From: Doryteuthis pealeii
Lineage: Eukaryota; Mollusca; Cephalopoda; Myopsida; Loliginidae
Direction: 5' to 3'
DNA length: 64,000 nucleotides
Assembly (NCBI GenBank): GCA_023376005.1
Contig: CM042152.1
Location: 71,328,571 to 71,392,570, forward strand
Made by a program: the position numbers and the translations under genes. Every line of letters starts with the position of its first letter. Position 1 is the first letter of the stretch. The notes beneath the pieces were generated by a model. The model had not been told where the DNA came from. It made no database searches and saw nothing but the letters and a program-made list of their open reading frames with translations. Of this stretch, positions 12,601-28,200 are shown piece after piece.

Positions 12601-15600
12601 TCATTATCTGCTATTTTGTTGATTATTTTTCTGAATTGTGTGTGTGTGTGTGTAAAATACCTAAAAAAAGGGGTCTTTTAGAAACTGTAAGTAAAATTGA
12701 ATGCTCTGATTTACATGTGTTGAGATTACATCTCTCAACTTCTGTGCCTGCCACTAGGCACTAGGTGGCATAGTGAGCAGCCTTATAAGAGAAGTGGCAA
12801 AGTCAAAACTTTTTACCTTCTGTCTCTCGAGAAGTAACAACGCTTAACAGTTGTCTTCCTTTGTGCCCCCAGCAACCTTGTGTTGCATCAACACAATAAC
12901 ATGCTTAACATGTAAGTCTTTACATTTTCCTTTTCTACCCGCTACATATCAAGTACTAAACACTTTCTCTATTAAAGACTCTTTTCATATTAGGACATTT
13001 TGCTCATACAACTCTTTATAAACTCTTTCTTTTAATTCCTAACATGTTTGTATTCTATTTTGTTAAGTTTTCTAAGGCAATGAAATATCTTTATTATTAT
13101 TTCATCATGAATTGTTCTCACATTTATTCTGTTCAAGGAAACGATATATGCTGGTCACGTCAAGCCCTAGCACCTATATGACTTTCCCAACCCTATTGCC
13201 CTTATGGCAAGCCCCAACCCCTTTTTATCATATGGGTGCTAGAAGGCGGTGGCTGCGGGTCTACATGTCCTGGGAATGACGTTAAACTGATGGTGAGGTT
13301 CCAGTTTTGGAGGTTTGGGGAATGTGGTGCACCCCTTCATCACCATTGCTCCCTGGTCCACTCTGACCCAGAGTGGTAGTACCTGTTAGGGTCCCATCTA
13401 TGGGTTAAATAGAAAAATGTATTTATAAAAAAATTGTATTATCCATTAAGAATTGATTTATTTCAAAACTTTATCGGCATTAAATGACCCACTGAGGTTG
13501 ATATGCCGTAAAACAAAACAAACAAACAGAAACGATATATGCAACCAACTATTCATATATTGTTTTATTTTTTTAAACATTTTTTTTTCTATCAATGCAA
13601 TTATATAACGTGGAAAGTTCTTTATTTTACAATTGTTAAAAATCAAAATTTCCTTTGTTACATAGAATAATTAGAAGGAGGCATTTATTGTGTGATTTCT
13701 TAATTTATTTCACTTATTATTTGATTTATTATAAAATTTCTTCATTTTTTTTTTTTTTTCAAGCAACAATTCCAGTTCTTTGAAACAAGCTATTCCTGTG
13801 TTACTTGAAGGTGTCCTTGCTGTGTTGACACACTCTAAAAAAATTTTGGGTGTGCAGAAAGAGTTTATAGAACTATTATGGTAAGTCTATTTTTAATCCA
13901 CCCTGCATACCTCACCCCCAGTAAAAGGAGAATTGAATCTATATTGTTCATTTGTAAATATAGACTCTGATTATGATGAAAGAAGTAAGGATCTTAAAGT
14001 AATTGAATGCATCTAGTTATATTTTGAAAGCTGGTCTGGTGGCATTAATTAGCTTTGTGAGAATATGCCTGTATGGAAGATGAACAGTTGCCTATGCAGC
14101 AAATCTCCCCTCTCCATTCCACTAATGTTATTTAAGGAAATGGCAAAAGCATTTGTAATTTGACACCAGTGTTGTTGCAGGAGTCACCAGAATGAGGTTG
14201 AAAACAATACATTAGTTCCTGGTTTTGAATTCAGTCCTGCTTCTCCTAGACTGGTTGCCCACCAAAGCTTTAGTGCCCAGTATGCTCTATTATTTCATCC
14301 ATAGCTGGGGAGAAGAGATTCATGCTTCTTCATATTTAAAAAAAGATTCTCTAAGGAAGTGAATCATTAAACATATAGTGCAGGTTAAGGGTCACCCTTG
14401 CCTGTTTACCAAAACTTTTCTCATTCCCCAATGATACCTACATTGGAGAAAATAATGTCTAAAAAAGTTTGGCTCTTGGGTACCCTTATTACATTACCCT
14501 GGACTCTCTTTATCTAACAATTTTTTTTTTTAGGTGTACTTTTATGAAGCAAAAAACCCAAAAATTGCAACTTTCTGAAAATAGACAAAATTGTTTCCAA
14601 ATCTCATTTCTGTTTACACCTTCTTTTTTGGTAAACATGCCAAAACCTTTTCTCATTCCCCAATGATACCTGCATTGGAAAAATAATGTCTAAAATAGTT
14701 TGGCTTTGGGTTACCTTTACCACACTTTCTAGTCTAAATTTACTAAAAATTGGTTGTCTAACAAATGAGTTTCTTGTGTTTCTATAAAAATCTGTTTATT
14801 TTCCACTTTCACTTTCTCTTTTATCTTTAGAGATTATTTTTGTTTTTCTGTTTGTCAAATTAATTCAGTGTTTCCCAACCATTTGTGCAAATGCCTTCTT
14901 GCATGCCTTTTATCACATTCAAATTATACCCTGATGTAAGTCACCCCACCCCTTATAACTCCTACAGATCTTATTGGTTTCTTTGGTTTTTAATGGCATA
15001 TCAACCTTCATGGGTTATTTAATGCCAAAGCCATCCTTATAGAAGAACAGTGGTGGTACTATTTAATCCATATCTAGCGAGACTAGGGGGTTCATACTTT
15101 TCCTAAGGGCATTAGTCCAAAAGTGAATGTAATAGTGTGACTGAAGTTTGAACTCCTTCGAGTGTTTCCCAACCTTTTAGTATAAATGCCCTCCTGAATG
15201 CTTTCTACCACTTCCAAATTATACCCTGATTTGCCCCCCTCCCCATTTATAACTCCTACGGACCTCATTGAGAAACACTATTGTAGCCTCAATATTTGTG
15301 GATGAAACCTTTAATTTCTCTGTCTGAAAGATGATGGTTGCTGATACAGTTTTTAAAAAAAATCTTGTATCAATTTGTTTAGCCGGTTCATTATCATTAT
15401 AAACATCATACAAGATTTTTTTGAATTTGACCCAGAACCCATAAGCTAACCCCCCTCACACAGCCAGATAGTGTACAGGGGGTGTCACCATGGTGTAGGG
15501 GCTAACATGCTGGATTATAACATCATAGTAAGTGAATTCTAACTCCAGGGGGCGCTATTATGGTCACTTTCGGACTAATACTCTTAGGTAAGGTATAAAC

Positions 15601-18600
15601 CCCTTCATCTCTCCAGCTGTGAATTAAATTACTACTTCTGTTCTTCTACAAGCTTTGGCATTAAATAACCTATGAAGGTTGATATGCCATTAAACAAAGA
15701 AACCAAACCAGATAATGCACATGGTTAACTTCAACTTAATTAGATTTGACAGTATAGTATGTTGTTCTTCCCTTATATATACTTCCCTGATGATGATATA
15801 CAAATTTGCTCACTGCTCTTTTTAAGCTTCTAAATGTTACCCTGTGAAATAATTTCAAATACTGCCCCATCATAATTCACAACAACCCTGCCTAAATGAT
15901 TCTGAAAAAACAATAAACTTTGTTATCATTATAATATTCTTCTTTATTTATTTATTTTTTTCATTGAAGGAAACATTTGTGTCCATCATTGATTTCTTTA
16001 CTGGGGACACCAAAATCTGAACGGAGTGTTGTGACCCAACGGCCAAATGTGGATGACATGGGTCGTGGGTCTGGCTGCTCTACCAGTGGACCAAACTTGG
16101 CTTCAACAACAACAAAAGTCATTTACAAGTAAGTGATTATTTCAAGTAATTAATGATAATAGTCATCTATTTATTTAATGTTAATTAACAAACTATTACC
16201 TTAATCCTTTCAAATGCCTCTATCAACATTAATTTAACACTAGAAGTGGCTACCCAGCATCGCCTGGGTAGAGGGGGGTTAAAAAAATTTAGTCTCATAG
16301 ATCTATTATTACTGAATCATGAGTTGGTTTCCCACAGGATGTCCCATTAAAATCCCCACGTAAAAAAGACCTTGTGCTGATCCAGCCACCTGAAAAAAAA
16401 ATTAATGTCTCCTATTTACAACATTAAATACAAAAAAAAATTCCATGCTGTTATCATTTAAATTTTATTTTTTTAATTATCTTCACGAATATAAATCAAA
16501 CCATCATTGATTTTGCTCAAAAACCAAGATATGATGATAGTAAATGTTTATATATATTTACTTTGTCGTTAATTGTTTTATTTCATAGTTTCCTCCGGAC
16601 ATACATACACACAACTGCCCTTTATATATGTATAATATATGTCAATTTTAATTCATATGTTGTTTTATTGAGATCTTATGTAAAACTATCTTGTGATTAC
16701 ATAATGTTAATGGTTGGTTTGTTGGTGTTCAGTTGTATGATTGATTGGTTGGTGTTTAATAGTGTATCAACATTATTTAACGCCAAATCTTATTTATTTA
16801 TATATATATATATCTTATTATAATGGAGATTGTGTGTTTTTCTGTCTGTAACCGAAACTATATTCCTACTCAAGTCACAATTCTCTTAGTTATTGACATC
16901 ACATTCTCCATGATTTTATTTTTATTTTACCTCAATTATTAATAAAATTGTCTTACATTATTAATACTGTTAACTATGTCTACATACTGACAACATGCAA
17001 TTATATTTATATATACAACAAATTAGCGGTTTACAGTGTAAACGGGAAGGCTAATTTGCATATTAATATTAAAAAATCGAATTTAATAAATATGTACTTA
17101 GTATTATTGATTTCTAACTGTTTGGTTTTATTTTAATGAATATAAGCAAAAATCTCTTAAATGAATCTTAAATGAAATCCATTAACAAGATAAAATAACT
17201 GTCATTTTATTCTTTACTTCCTCTTATAAATAAATACTTAAATTAGAAAAAATAACAATGAAGGACGAGAGTGATGGAAGAGTAAGTTTCAGTTGTTCCA
17301 TTTTTTATTATACTCCCTCTGTTTCAAATCTTTTTATCTGTATTCTTATTTAGTTTCATTAGTCTTTCTAATTTAATACAATATTTTATTACATTAAAAC
17401 TTAAATACTTGCACCCGGAGGGTGTATATATTTGCTAGTATATATAATAGATAGATTAAGTAATAATTAAATCATGCTGAAATCATTTGTTTTTCTTTTG
17501 TTTTACTTCTTTTTTTTCTTTTTTTTCTAGTATTGCTGTTCAACTTGTACGTCTCATTGGGCCAATTGGTTCTCTTCGTCCCGTTTTGGAATCCCTTTTT
17601 CATCGCATGCTACTTTACCCTCCTCCACAACATCGACATGACGCTCTAAAAGGAATGAAAGTTGTAAGTTTTTTGGGTTTTTTGCTTCACTAAATTTAAA
17701 ATTAAAGCCAGAATTTTAGTTTTGTGCATTTGTGGCAATAATAAAAATTCAAACGTTTTTTAATTTAGTATTTCCAACATTCTAAATGATGATTATGTCT
17801 GGTAAATTCATCACAGATAAATTAAATGTGGTTAAATTCAGAATTTAATCACCGTTTTAAGAATTTAAGAAAAAGAGCTAAAAGTTAAGGTTAGGAAAAA
17901 GCCTATATTATAAGGGCAATTTAATAAGATGAATTTATCTGTGATAAATTTACCATAAGAGGAATTTATATTATATAGATTAGTTGGACATGGTGCAATG
18001 GATATAAGGGTTGAGTTAATTTAGTTCTAAGTGACAATCTGTAAGTTGCAGGTTCAATCCTGACCATGGGCAAAAATAACATAGAATACTTAACATAGCT
18101 TAACACATGTACCTGGTCATAGTTAACAAAATGAAAAGTCTACTCCAATCGATTAAATAAAGAGTTCATTTTGAAGTTCCGTGAGGGCTCCCAAGTTTGG
18201 TGTGATGGTTCCCGAGGTCAATAAAAAACACCTGAAGAAGATTAGTGGGCACATCAGTCAAAATGTTGTATATATAACAATAAAGATGAGGACAACAGTC
18301 TAAAAATTAAAAAATACAAATTAATAAGCCTCATCTCAAAAATTCAGGCAGGAATTTATCTATGATAAATATACTAAATGATGTATTTACTGTGATAGTA
18401 AGTAAAGTCGGCGGGGCAGCCTAATGTCGGTATCAGCCAGACAGAGAGGGAGTCTAATCCTTTTTACTAGCACTAGACAAAGATTATTTTGGCATCTGAG
18501 GTGGAGTGCTACACCTACCATCAGCTACTCACTTTACTGCACAGACCCCTGTGCTATTCATATGCTGATTTGGCTGAGTGCTAGTATCGAATCTGGAACC

Positions 18601-19420
18601 TTGTGATTCCTAGGCAGACTGCCGAGTAGAGGGATTGAGCTCACATAGATTTTAGTTGGAACCGTGTGGTCTAATGGTTACCGTCATAGGAAATGGACAC
18701 AGCGAGATAAGTTCAAATCCTGGATGAGCGTGTTTGCATTTCACATAGTGTTAATACCCTTGGGAAAGGTACGAATCCAACTATTCTCCTTCCAGATACT
18801 GGACACTCTAACCTTGGTATGGCAACTAATCTAGGAGGAGGAAAACTCAGAATTTAAACCAAAAGGGCCCTCTTCTCATTAGTCAAGATTACTTTGAGAG
18901 CTCTTCCTCCTGAACAACCAGCCAATAGAAAAACTTGGTTATTGGATTGAGCTATCTCACCTCCTCGTTGTAATGGATTCTACCATGGGTTCAATAAAAA
19001 CCCATAGTATTTCTCCAAGAAGAACTTTCAGTTGACTGGTGAATCCATGATAGACCACTTCTACACTGGTAGCAGAGCATAGTTTTGGTCTACAGACCTC
19101 TGGGTTATGGGCCCATCACACTTCCACTGCAGTGCTCTGCTCATTCAGTTGACTGGTGAATTCATAATAGACCACTTCATCATTTATTGCCTAAACTGAC
19201 CTTGTGTCACATCCTACTCGTGTCGGAGCATTTGGGTAAATTAATATATTCACATTATCATTTTCATTATATTTAAATTGAATCTGTATTTTTTTTCACA
19301 GTTGCTCAGTTCTCCAAGAGGTGTTTTGGATATTGCTGCTCCAACAGGTATAGAACCAGGCAGTACCAAAAAGCAATCTAATTTTAAATCGGATATGGCA
19401 CTCATGAAATTGTAAGTAAC

Positions 19421-19454
<34 letters not shown>

Positions 19455-21749
19455 CATATAAGTATATTTTGGCAGCATTTTTTCTTTTAAACATGTTTTG
19501 TTAAACTCTACTGACAATTCTTGTCAGACAAGTTTTTGTTCGATCCTTTCTAACTGTCTGGCCATCTTTTTAATGTCAGGGTGGAATTGGTGTAGCAATC
19601 CACCAAAGGTTTCTTCATGAGCGTTTTCGGCATGTCTTTGTGCCATCTTCAGGTGTGAAACTGATGGAATGTTTCTGTTGTCTCGCTTTTAAATATATAT
19701 ATATGTATAACATTGTATTTTCAAAAAAAGATATACAAAAAATATGAACTACAAATCTAGTTAATTTCTATATATATTGCTTGTTCGATTATAACTATTT
19801 TAATTCTTATACCTTGTTGGATAAAAGATAAAAGATAGATTAAAAATAAAATAGTTACTCCAATATTATCCACATGTTGATTTCTTCATGAGTATCTCTC
19901 TCTAATAAGATTCTTAAATTGAGTTTCTCAATTTCTATAAATCATTTTTCCTTTTTATTTTCTTGCAGAATTGTTGATGGTATTCAAGAATGCTGTCATT
20001 GCAATGATTCAGCTGTTTGTATTACTAGTGTTGAATGTATCACACTTTTGTTGCGGACATTGGAGAGACTTTGCAGAGGTGTTGGAATTCCAGATGAAGT
20101 CGTGCAGGAAATCAATCGACGATATAATACTACGTCAATAGCAGGTTAGAAATTATATCAAAAAAATTATTATTTTTAAGTGCTGTATTTCATGCTTATC
20201 TCACTTAAAACTAGTAAAATATCATTACAAATGGTGTTTATAGTATGCTAATATATAGTTCCACTATATCTGATAATTGTCAAGCTTGAAAATTTTGGGA
20301 AAATTTGAAAAATTGTGTATGTTAAAATCTTATGAAAACCTGTCCAAATTGATTTGTTTTGCTATGCATTTATTTAAAAAAAAACATTTAAAACTTAAAA
20401 TAACATTGCGAATGGTGTTTATAGCATGCTTATGTATAGTTCCACTATATCTGATAAGTGTCAAGCTTAAAACTTTTGGAAAAATTTGAACAATTGTGTA
20501 TGTTAAAATCTAATGAAAATACATCCAATTCGACAACTTTGTGCTATGTATTATTGTTTCTTAAAAAAAAAAAAAACTAGTAAAATAACATTGCAAATGG
20601 TGTTTATAGCAAGCAAATATTCAGTCCCACTATATCTGATAAGTACCAAGCTTGAAACTTTTGGGAAAGTTAAGGTTATTTCCTATAAGTTTAACATAAC
20701 CTAACCCTAACCCGTCTTCTTTTTTCCTAGTAGATCAATAAGTAAATAAATAATTTATTAGTCAAGAGTGGTTCCCCTTCGTTTATGTTAGACTTATAGG
20801 AAATAACCAAAATTAATATACACATAAAACTATATAGTTGCTTGAAGATTATCCATATTCAATAGGGATACTTGAAGCAGTATCACTGTTTGCAAATAAA
20901 TGATTATTATTATTAGATAGGAATAGTTTCTTCACATCATATAATTGTGTTTAAATTATTAGTATTCAATAGGAATACTTGAAACCATATAACTGTGTGT
21001 AAATTATTTGTATCAACATTGGGCATTAAATAGCCCATAAGGGGTTTATATGCCATTAAACAAATATACCAAACCTCTAATTAATCTCTCCATGCCCTTT
21101 TTTTTTTTTTCTCTTTCAGATGAAAGCAAAAATTCACTTTCAGATGAACAAAATATGAACTCCAGTTTTGTCACTGAAGTTGACAATTGTGAAAGCACGG
21201 AAGACATCGCTGTCGATAATGCGGAACCAGAAAGCAGCCTCAAAGCTGAAGATCTGAAGAACAGCAATATTTCTGATGAAGGAGCATCTGACATCGATAA
21301 AGAAGAAGATACCTGCAGTAATAGTTCCGTTGTCAGCAGTGAATATGTTATGGATGCTTCTCCGACTAAAACATTGGATGGTACAATCCATCCATCGGAA
21401 GAGGATGAAGAAGACCAAAATACCAAGACTAATCACACAGCGACTCCCAGCAGGGCGTTTCTTTCCGAAAAATGTGATGCCGCAGAGAGAGCTAATGCTC
21501 AAGAATTCATCAACCGACTATCAAATCTTCTACCTCGTCTCTTCAACCTTATGTCCATTGGTCAAATGGATAACACTCTACAAGAATTTGCTTCCAGATT
21601 CTGCTCAGGTATGTTCCAATTAAATCAATACTTTTAACTCAGAATAATAAGTTTACCTTCCTTTTGTTATTTTGTTCTTATTGATTAGGATTTAATTGAA
21701 ATTAGATTGTAATTTTTTCAAATTCCTGGCTGCAGTGTAAGCTCAGTCA

Positions 21750-21793
<44 letters not shown>

Positions 21794-22415
21794 GGAAAAT
21801 TTAGAAACAAACACAGGATGTTATGATGGATGGAAAATTTTCTCTACATATAGTCGGATTAATTTCCTCATCTTACTTATATATATATATATATATATGT
21901 GTGTGTTAAGTGGATGATATCAAGTGTTACTTTGATAGGATTCAAACAAAATTGATAACTCAAATATCCCTATAAAGATTTACGTATACATTTTTACATA
22001 TACAGGGTATTATGAATAAATGGATATACCTTGTTTAAAATATAAATTTATTTTGACATATTGTCTCTTTAAAAATAGAACTGAAGAGACTATATATCGA
22101 AATAAATTTATATTCTAAACAAGATATATATATATTCAGATAAATTAGAAGTGGAAATGATTCTATTCAGGGCAATTCCTATTATTGACACGTAGAGTAG
22201 TAATTTAAGATGGTCACAAGGGAAAAAATCTATTTGGTTTGACTGATAGGCTATGTCCTTGAGTGCGTTTGAAACTGTGGCTCTCATTGGACGAAAGTCA
22301 CAAGATTAAATGACACTAAAAGTTTAGAAACAAAATATTGTCTATCAGGGACAATTCATCTGTTAGACTGGATCTCTTTCAACATGCTCTGATCAATGAA
22401 GTCAGTAAAATGATT

Positions 22416-22470
<55 letters not shown>

Positions 22471-22798
22471 CTGAATAAACTATAAAACAGTGCCTTAATG
22501 CTGGCAAGCAAAACTGAATAAAAACTAAAATAGTTACCTCACTATCCTTCATGCTTCTGTAACTAAAATTCTCATGTGTAGAAGAAACACAATCTTCAGA
22601 CAGGAAGTGGGTGGATGAATAAGTATATATATTGTTTTAGTAGGTTTTGTTAAAGACCACAGAATATTTCTTCTTTATAATTTTCAAGTGTAGCCATTCA
22701 AGTCTTCTTGTTGAACATTTGCACTTGAAAATTATAAAGAAATATTCCATGGTCTTTAACAAAACGTATTTAAACAATGACTTGCTGCCAAAATACAC

Positions 22799-22829
<31 letters not shown>

Positions 22830-23653
22830 TAAACTACAGACATGTGTTTCGAGGTATCACCTCTCATCAGTGCAGTTATACCATTTTTAGCAGCTTCCTC
22901 TGGCCGGGTTCGAGACCCGAACGAACTTACGCTCGCCGAACCTTCTTACTCATACGGCCACAATCAGCTGCCAAGTATAGCAGGCTATTTAATTGCTACA
23001 TTTCTAAGCGGAAATGAATTCACTAAGAGTTCTCAAACTTTGGTCACAATGTCCAATACTACCCAGGAATCTGAATCTTACATATAATGGGCTACACAAT
23101 TGTCAGAGAGGATATCAGTATTGTGTGGGGTTATTTGCCCTTATACTAATTTTTAACATGGTGAGAATGTGTATAATGAGAGCATTGAGTACTTTTGAAG
23201 AAAAAAAATGTTTCTTATACATTTTGAGCAAATGATTATTTGATAATCATTGAAATAATATTGATAATGTATAGCCCCAAAGCAGTTGTACATCCATTTA
23301 CCTCCTATCACACAAACCATCCAAGTAAGATGAGCAAACATACTAGTCGAACTTAATAAAAACATCAAGTACATTTATAAGAAATTTCTTATACATTTGG
23401 AGCAATCACTTGTTCAAAACATTTATACAATTAATAATTATATATACTAGCAAAAAGAAAAAACGCCCTCTGGGCGGTGTAAAAATTGATTTTTGAAAGA
23501 TATTGCCTGAGGGGGTGGGAGTTAAGAACTCAGTGTCAGAGAGTTTGTACCATAAGTAAGTAAAATCATCAAATTTATTAAAGGAGTAAAGAAACAAAAC
23601 AATTTGAAATGGAAATTTAGATCTGATAACTTTAAATATATATTAAAATAAAA

Positions 23654-23710
<57 letters not shown>

Positions 23711-25221
23711 CTGGGCACATATTTATTAAAATTTGTTTTAAAAAAACAATGAGGACCATCTAAGTTTGCATGTTCAAACTAAGTGTATTTATTTGATGTT
23801 ATAACAATTTTGGGTAATGTGACATAAGCAGTGACGTAGTTTCGGTTATAGAGAAATAGACCTAATCTCCATTATTAATAGATATAAAATCAACCTCCAA
23901 ATTTCAATTTTTAACAGGAAATTTAACATACAAATATGTGATAAAGCTTCATTAGGATTTGATAAAAATTTATTTAGACCAATTGTTCTCAAACTTTTTT
24001 GGTCCACCTTGTCCTTTAATCTCAGGTTGCACTCCACACACCCATACTAGGAACACACACCTTTTTCTTAGTTTTAGGTTTACTACTAATTTAAAACAAC
24101 AGCTAATCTAACATTAAGTCCATGATCATGCCTACCTTGATCCTTTGTCCTTGGAGACATGAAAATTTAATGATAATTCATCCCCATGGTGTCTGTTGTC
24201 TGATCTGTGCACACCATTTCACCAAAATACTTTGTACGGTTATGGAGTAGAAGAATTTGTTCAGTCTTGTTCATAGAGAAAGTGGATAGAATTTGTCTGC
24301 TCATATGTTGACCAAAATGAGAGAGATTAGGGAATGAATGAAGGGAGAAATACAAAGTGTGTGCAAAATTTATCTTTGACTTTGATTTGTATGGTGGGAC
24401 CAAGTTGCTTGCATGCTCTCTACAACAATATCAAAATGAAAATTGATTAACCAAAATAGACAAGAATTTAAGAAGAAATATATACAACATTAAACTGGAA
24501 AGTTCTTTGTGTATAAATCTGAGTAGTCTTTGCAAAAGAAAAGTTCTTGTAGAAAAAAGTCTTGTGTAAGTGAACATGGTATATCTTATTATAATGGAGA
24601 TTGTGTGTTTTTCTGTCTGTAACCGAAACTATATTACTATACAAGTCGCAATTCCCTTTGTTATTTACATCACATTCTCCATGATTTTATTTTTATTTAA
24701 ACCTCAATTATTAGTAAAATTGTTTTACATCATTAAGACTGTTAACAATATCTACATACTAATAACATGCAATTATACTTATATATTCAACGAATAGCGG
24801 TTTACAGTGTGAATGGGAAGGCTAATTTGCATATTGATCTTAAAAAATTTGATTTTAATAAATATATGCTTAGTATTATTGATTTCTAATTGTTTGGTTT
24901 TATCTTAATAAATATGAGCAAAAATCTCGGGGATAAATCTTTACAGAAATCTATTAACATAAAGAAATAACTGTAATTTTATTCTTTTCTTCCTATTTTA
25001 ACTAAATAGTTAAATTAGGGAAATTTACCACTGAAAGACGGGAGTAAGGGAAAATGGTGGAACAGTTAGTTTCAAAGTTGTTCTATTTTCCGATTATACC
25101 CCCTCTGTTCCAAATAATTTTATCTGAATTCTTATTCAGTTTCATTAGCCTTTCTAATTTAACATGATATTTTATTATATTAAAACTTAAATACTTGCAC
25201 CCGGAGGGCATATATTTGCTA

Positions 25222-25285
<64 letters not shown>

Positions 25286-28200
25286 TAGCAATATTATGGA
25301 GTTACTTATTCAAAGTGATCTGCCTGTGAAAGGTTTCATTTACTGCTTTTATAGTAAATTACTAGGCTCATGGCCAAAATTTCAGACATTTGGTATTTAC
25401 TGCCATTGATCAGAAAATGTGTTCTTTTGGTCATATGACCTGCTTTCAACTACATCAAAGTGGGTGTTATTTTCAATCAGAACTGGTGCCTTTGAGTCCA
25501 GAATTAAAATGACAGTGTCATGGCTATCATCATAGAAAATGGACACAATGACCGGGATTTAAGTCCTAGATGAGCCTATTTGCATTTCACATAGCATTAA
25601 TATCTTATTGAAAAGTATGCATCCAACTATTCTTCTTCAAGCTACGGGTAAAATAGTAGGGTAGACTGGGCTCTTTAAACTTGGTTCGGCAACCAGTCTA
25701 GGAGAAGGAAAAGTCTGAATTCAAATCTGTTAAACTTCACTTAAAAATTGATCTTGTGTCACATCCTGCTCGTGCAGATGGGTCGGTAAATATATGCAGT
25801 TCTATTTTTAGACTTAAAAAAGGTTTATTTTCATTGGTGGGAAAGGATAGTTTAAGAATTGTCTTTTTTTCTACAAGTTATTTTTTTCGAATGTTTCTAC
25901 TATACAAACACATATCTGGACTTTTATTAAGTCTGACTTTGGAGCACAAAATAAAATAATGCTTTAGTGTATAACTCTGTTTATTTTATTCTTTGTAAAA
26001 CATTTATGTTGAACTAGAAGCAGCTACCCAGCAACTCCTAGGTAGATGGGTAAACCTGGTGTTTTGATTTGTTTACTTTTGAGATTTACAAATGCTGGAC
26101 ATTGTTAAGTAGAATATCAATTCTATTTCTATGTATATTTCTAAATATCTTTGACTGAAAAGAATAAAGAATATCATCATCATCATCATCATTATCATCT
26201 GGTTTTGCTGAGAACATGGATACTCATGAATCTCACCAACCATCGTTATTGGTCATCACCCCAGGCAGGTCCTTTGAGCAACATCGAGAATCTGCACAGA
26301 GCTGATTGAATTAGATCTTCACCGGTCAGCCTACACTGGCATGTCCATGTGTAGTTTGTCTATATGAGAACATCACTTATGAGTTCGTCCAGCATGTCTT
26401 GTTTGTTTTATTTGAATAGCTTGTTTGTTAGGAGTCAAGTGGCCATACAGTTACTTTATTGTGGGGTGCTGCTTCCAAGATTTTTTCAAGACAGCATCCA
26501 GCATCCTTGTGTAATTTCCATTTAGCTTTTTCTCTACATGTTTCATTAGAGTTTAAGTGGTACAGCCATACAGTAGCACTGTCTAAAGTCTATATAACTA
26601 ACCGGAAATATCAATGGAAAGTAAGAAAATTGAAAGTAGTAACATACAACTGTCATTTCATGATGTCATAACTTATTAGGCCAATTAATGCCAGCCCAGC
26701 AGGACCTATGGATATACCACAGTATAATAATTTAATTATTACAACATTTGATATGTTATATGGCATTTGAAATATCTACGTTAATTTGCCAACAAAAACG
26801 TGACAAAAATACTACTTGGAAAATATCTAAGTTGGGCCAGAAATTCGCCTGATGCTGGCTTGCCAAAACATAGTGTAAATTAAATCAGGAGACCATGACA
26901 ACATAAGATCAAAATTACCTATATATATTCTGTAATTTGAAATTTCAATATTACAAATAAAACAACCATGTAACATTTTTTTTTTTTTTTTTTTCCTATT
27001 TCATTTCAATTTTACGTTGGTCATTTAAGAGATGCAAGAACATTTAGAATGTTTCATTTTTTGAATTGTGTGAAATAAAATGGGACAAATAAGAAATCTG
27101 CGATTAAGCAACACCAGATAATCTAGATTTACATTTTTGCATTGCATTTTGAACAATTTGGAAGGTCTCATTTTTTAGCCAGAGGGTGTTGCAGGATGAT
27201 AACGGACGGAAGATTTAGGAACAAGCATATCAATATATAGATGTTGGAGTGATCTATAAAGAGATAAAGTGATTGTTTATTCTTATTGTGTTAGGGGGGA
27301 CTAAGTATACAAATTTTTAATTTCATCTCAGCATAGTTTTCTTTGGTTTGTTGAGTTTAGTGTTATCTGCTTTTGAAATAATGCTTTTATGATAAAAGAC
27401 AAGTAAGACATGCTGGCACTGCTGGTGAAGTAAGGATATTCTTCTATGGACTCCTACACATGGACACACCAATGTTGGCTAACCAACAAAGACTTACTGG
27501 CATCAGCTCTGTGCAGACGCTAGATGCTGTCGAGAGGACTTACTAAGAGTAATGGCCAATTGGAAAATGGAAATAATTCTGCAGAAGCAATCTAAAATAT
27601 TTATTAGTGTTTATGTTGGCCTATCAGTGGTAAGACATATGAAGGCGGTGGCTGAGGGTCTTAATGTCCTGGGTATGATGTTAAACTGCATCTAGTGGTG
27701 AAGTTCCAATTATGGAACTCTGAGAAATGTGGAGTACCCCTTTATTGCCATTACTCCCAGGTCCACCCTGACCCAGAGTGGTAACACCTGGTAGTATCTC
27801 ATCTATGGATTAAATAGATTTTTAAAAAATGTGTTTTTAAAAAAGTTGAGTTAGAAAAAAAAATTGAATAGCCAACAAGAATGAATAAAACAAAAATTTT
27901 TCAACATAAAATAACTCAACAAGGGTTGACATGCCATAAAAATCAACCAGCCTACCAACCAGATTGGTTTGACATTTAAATCTTGTGTCAGCCTTGTCAG
28001 CAATTTAGAGTTCATTTTATCTTTAATGTTCTTTCAGTGTTTATAAGTAAAGTAAAAAAGTAAAGTCGCGGGAAGCCTAAAGTCGGTATCAGCCAATCAG
28101 CGAGGGAGTCTATCCCCTTTTCACTTGTGCTAGACCAAGAAGATTATTTTAGCATCTGAGGTGGAGCGCCACACCTACCATCAGCTCCTTACTTTACCGC

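Noticed and set aside
20690..20722. Interstitial telomere-like AACCTAACCCTAACCC
   Set aside because: Fewer than three units, inside a small inverted repeat; too short to mean a telomeric insertion.
21046..21426. 126-codon minus-strand Ser-rich frame
   Set aside because: Mirror of the acidic Ser-rich exon 9 of ARFGEF3. The plus-strand frame fits homology and splice phase.
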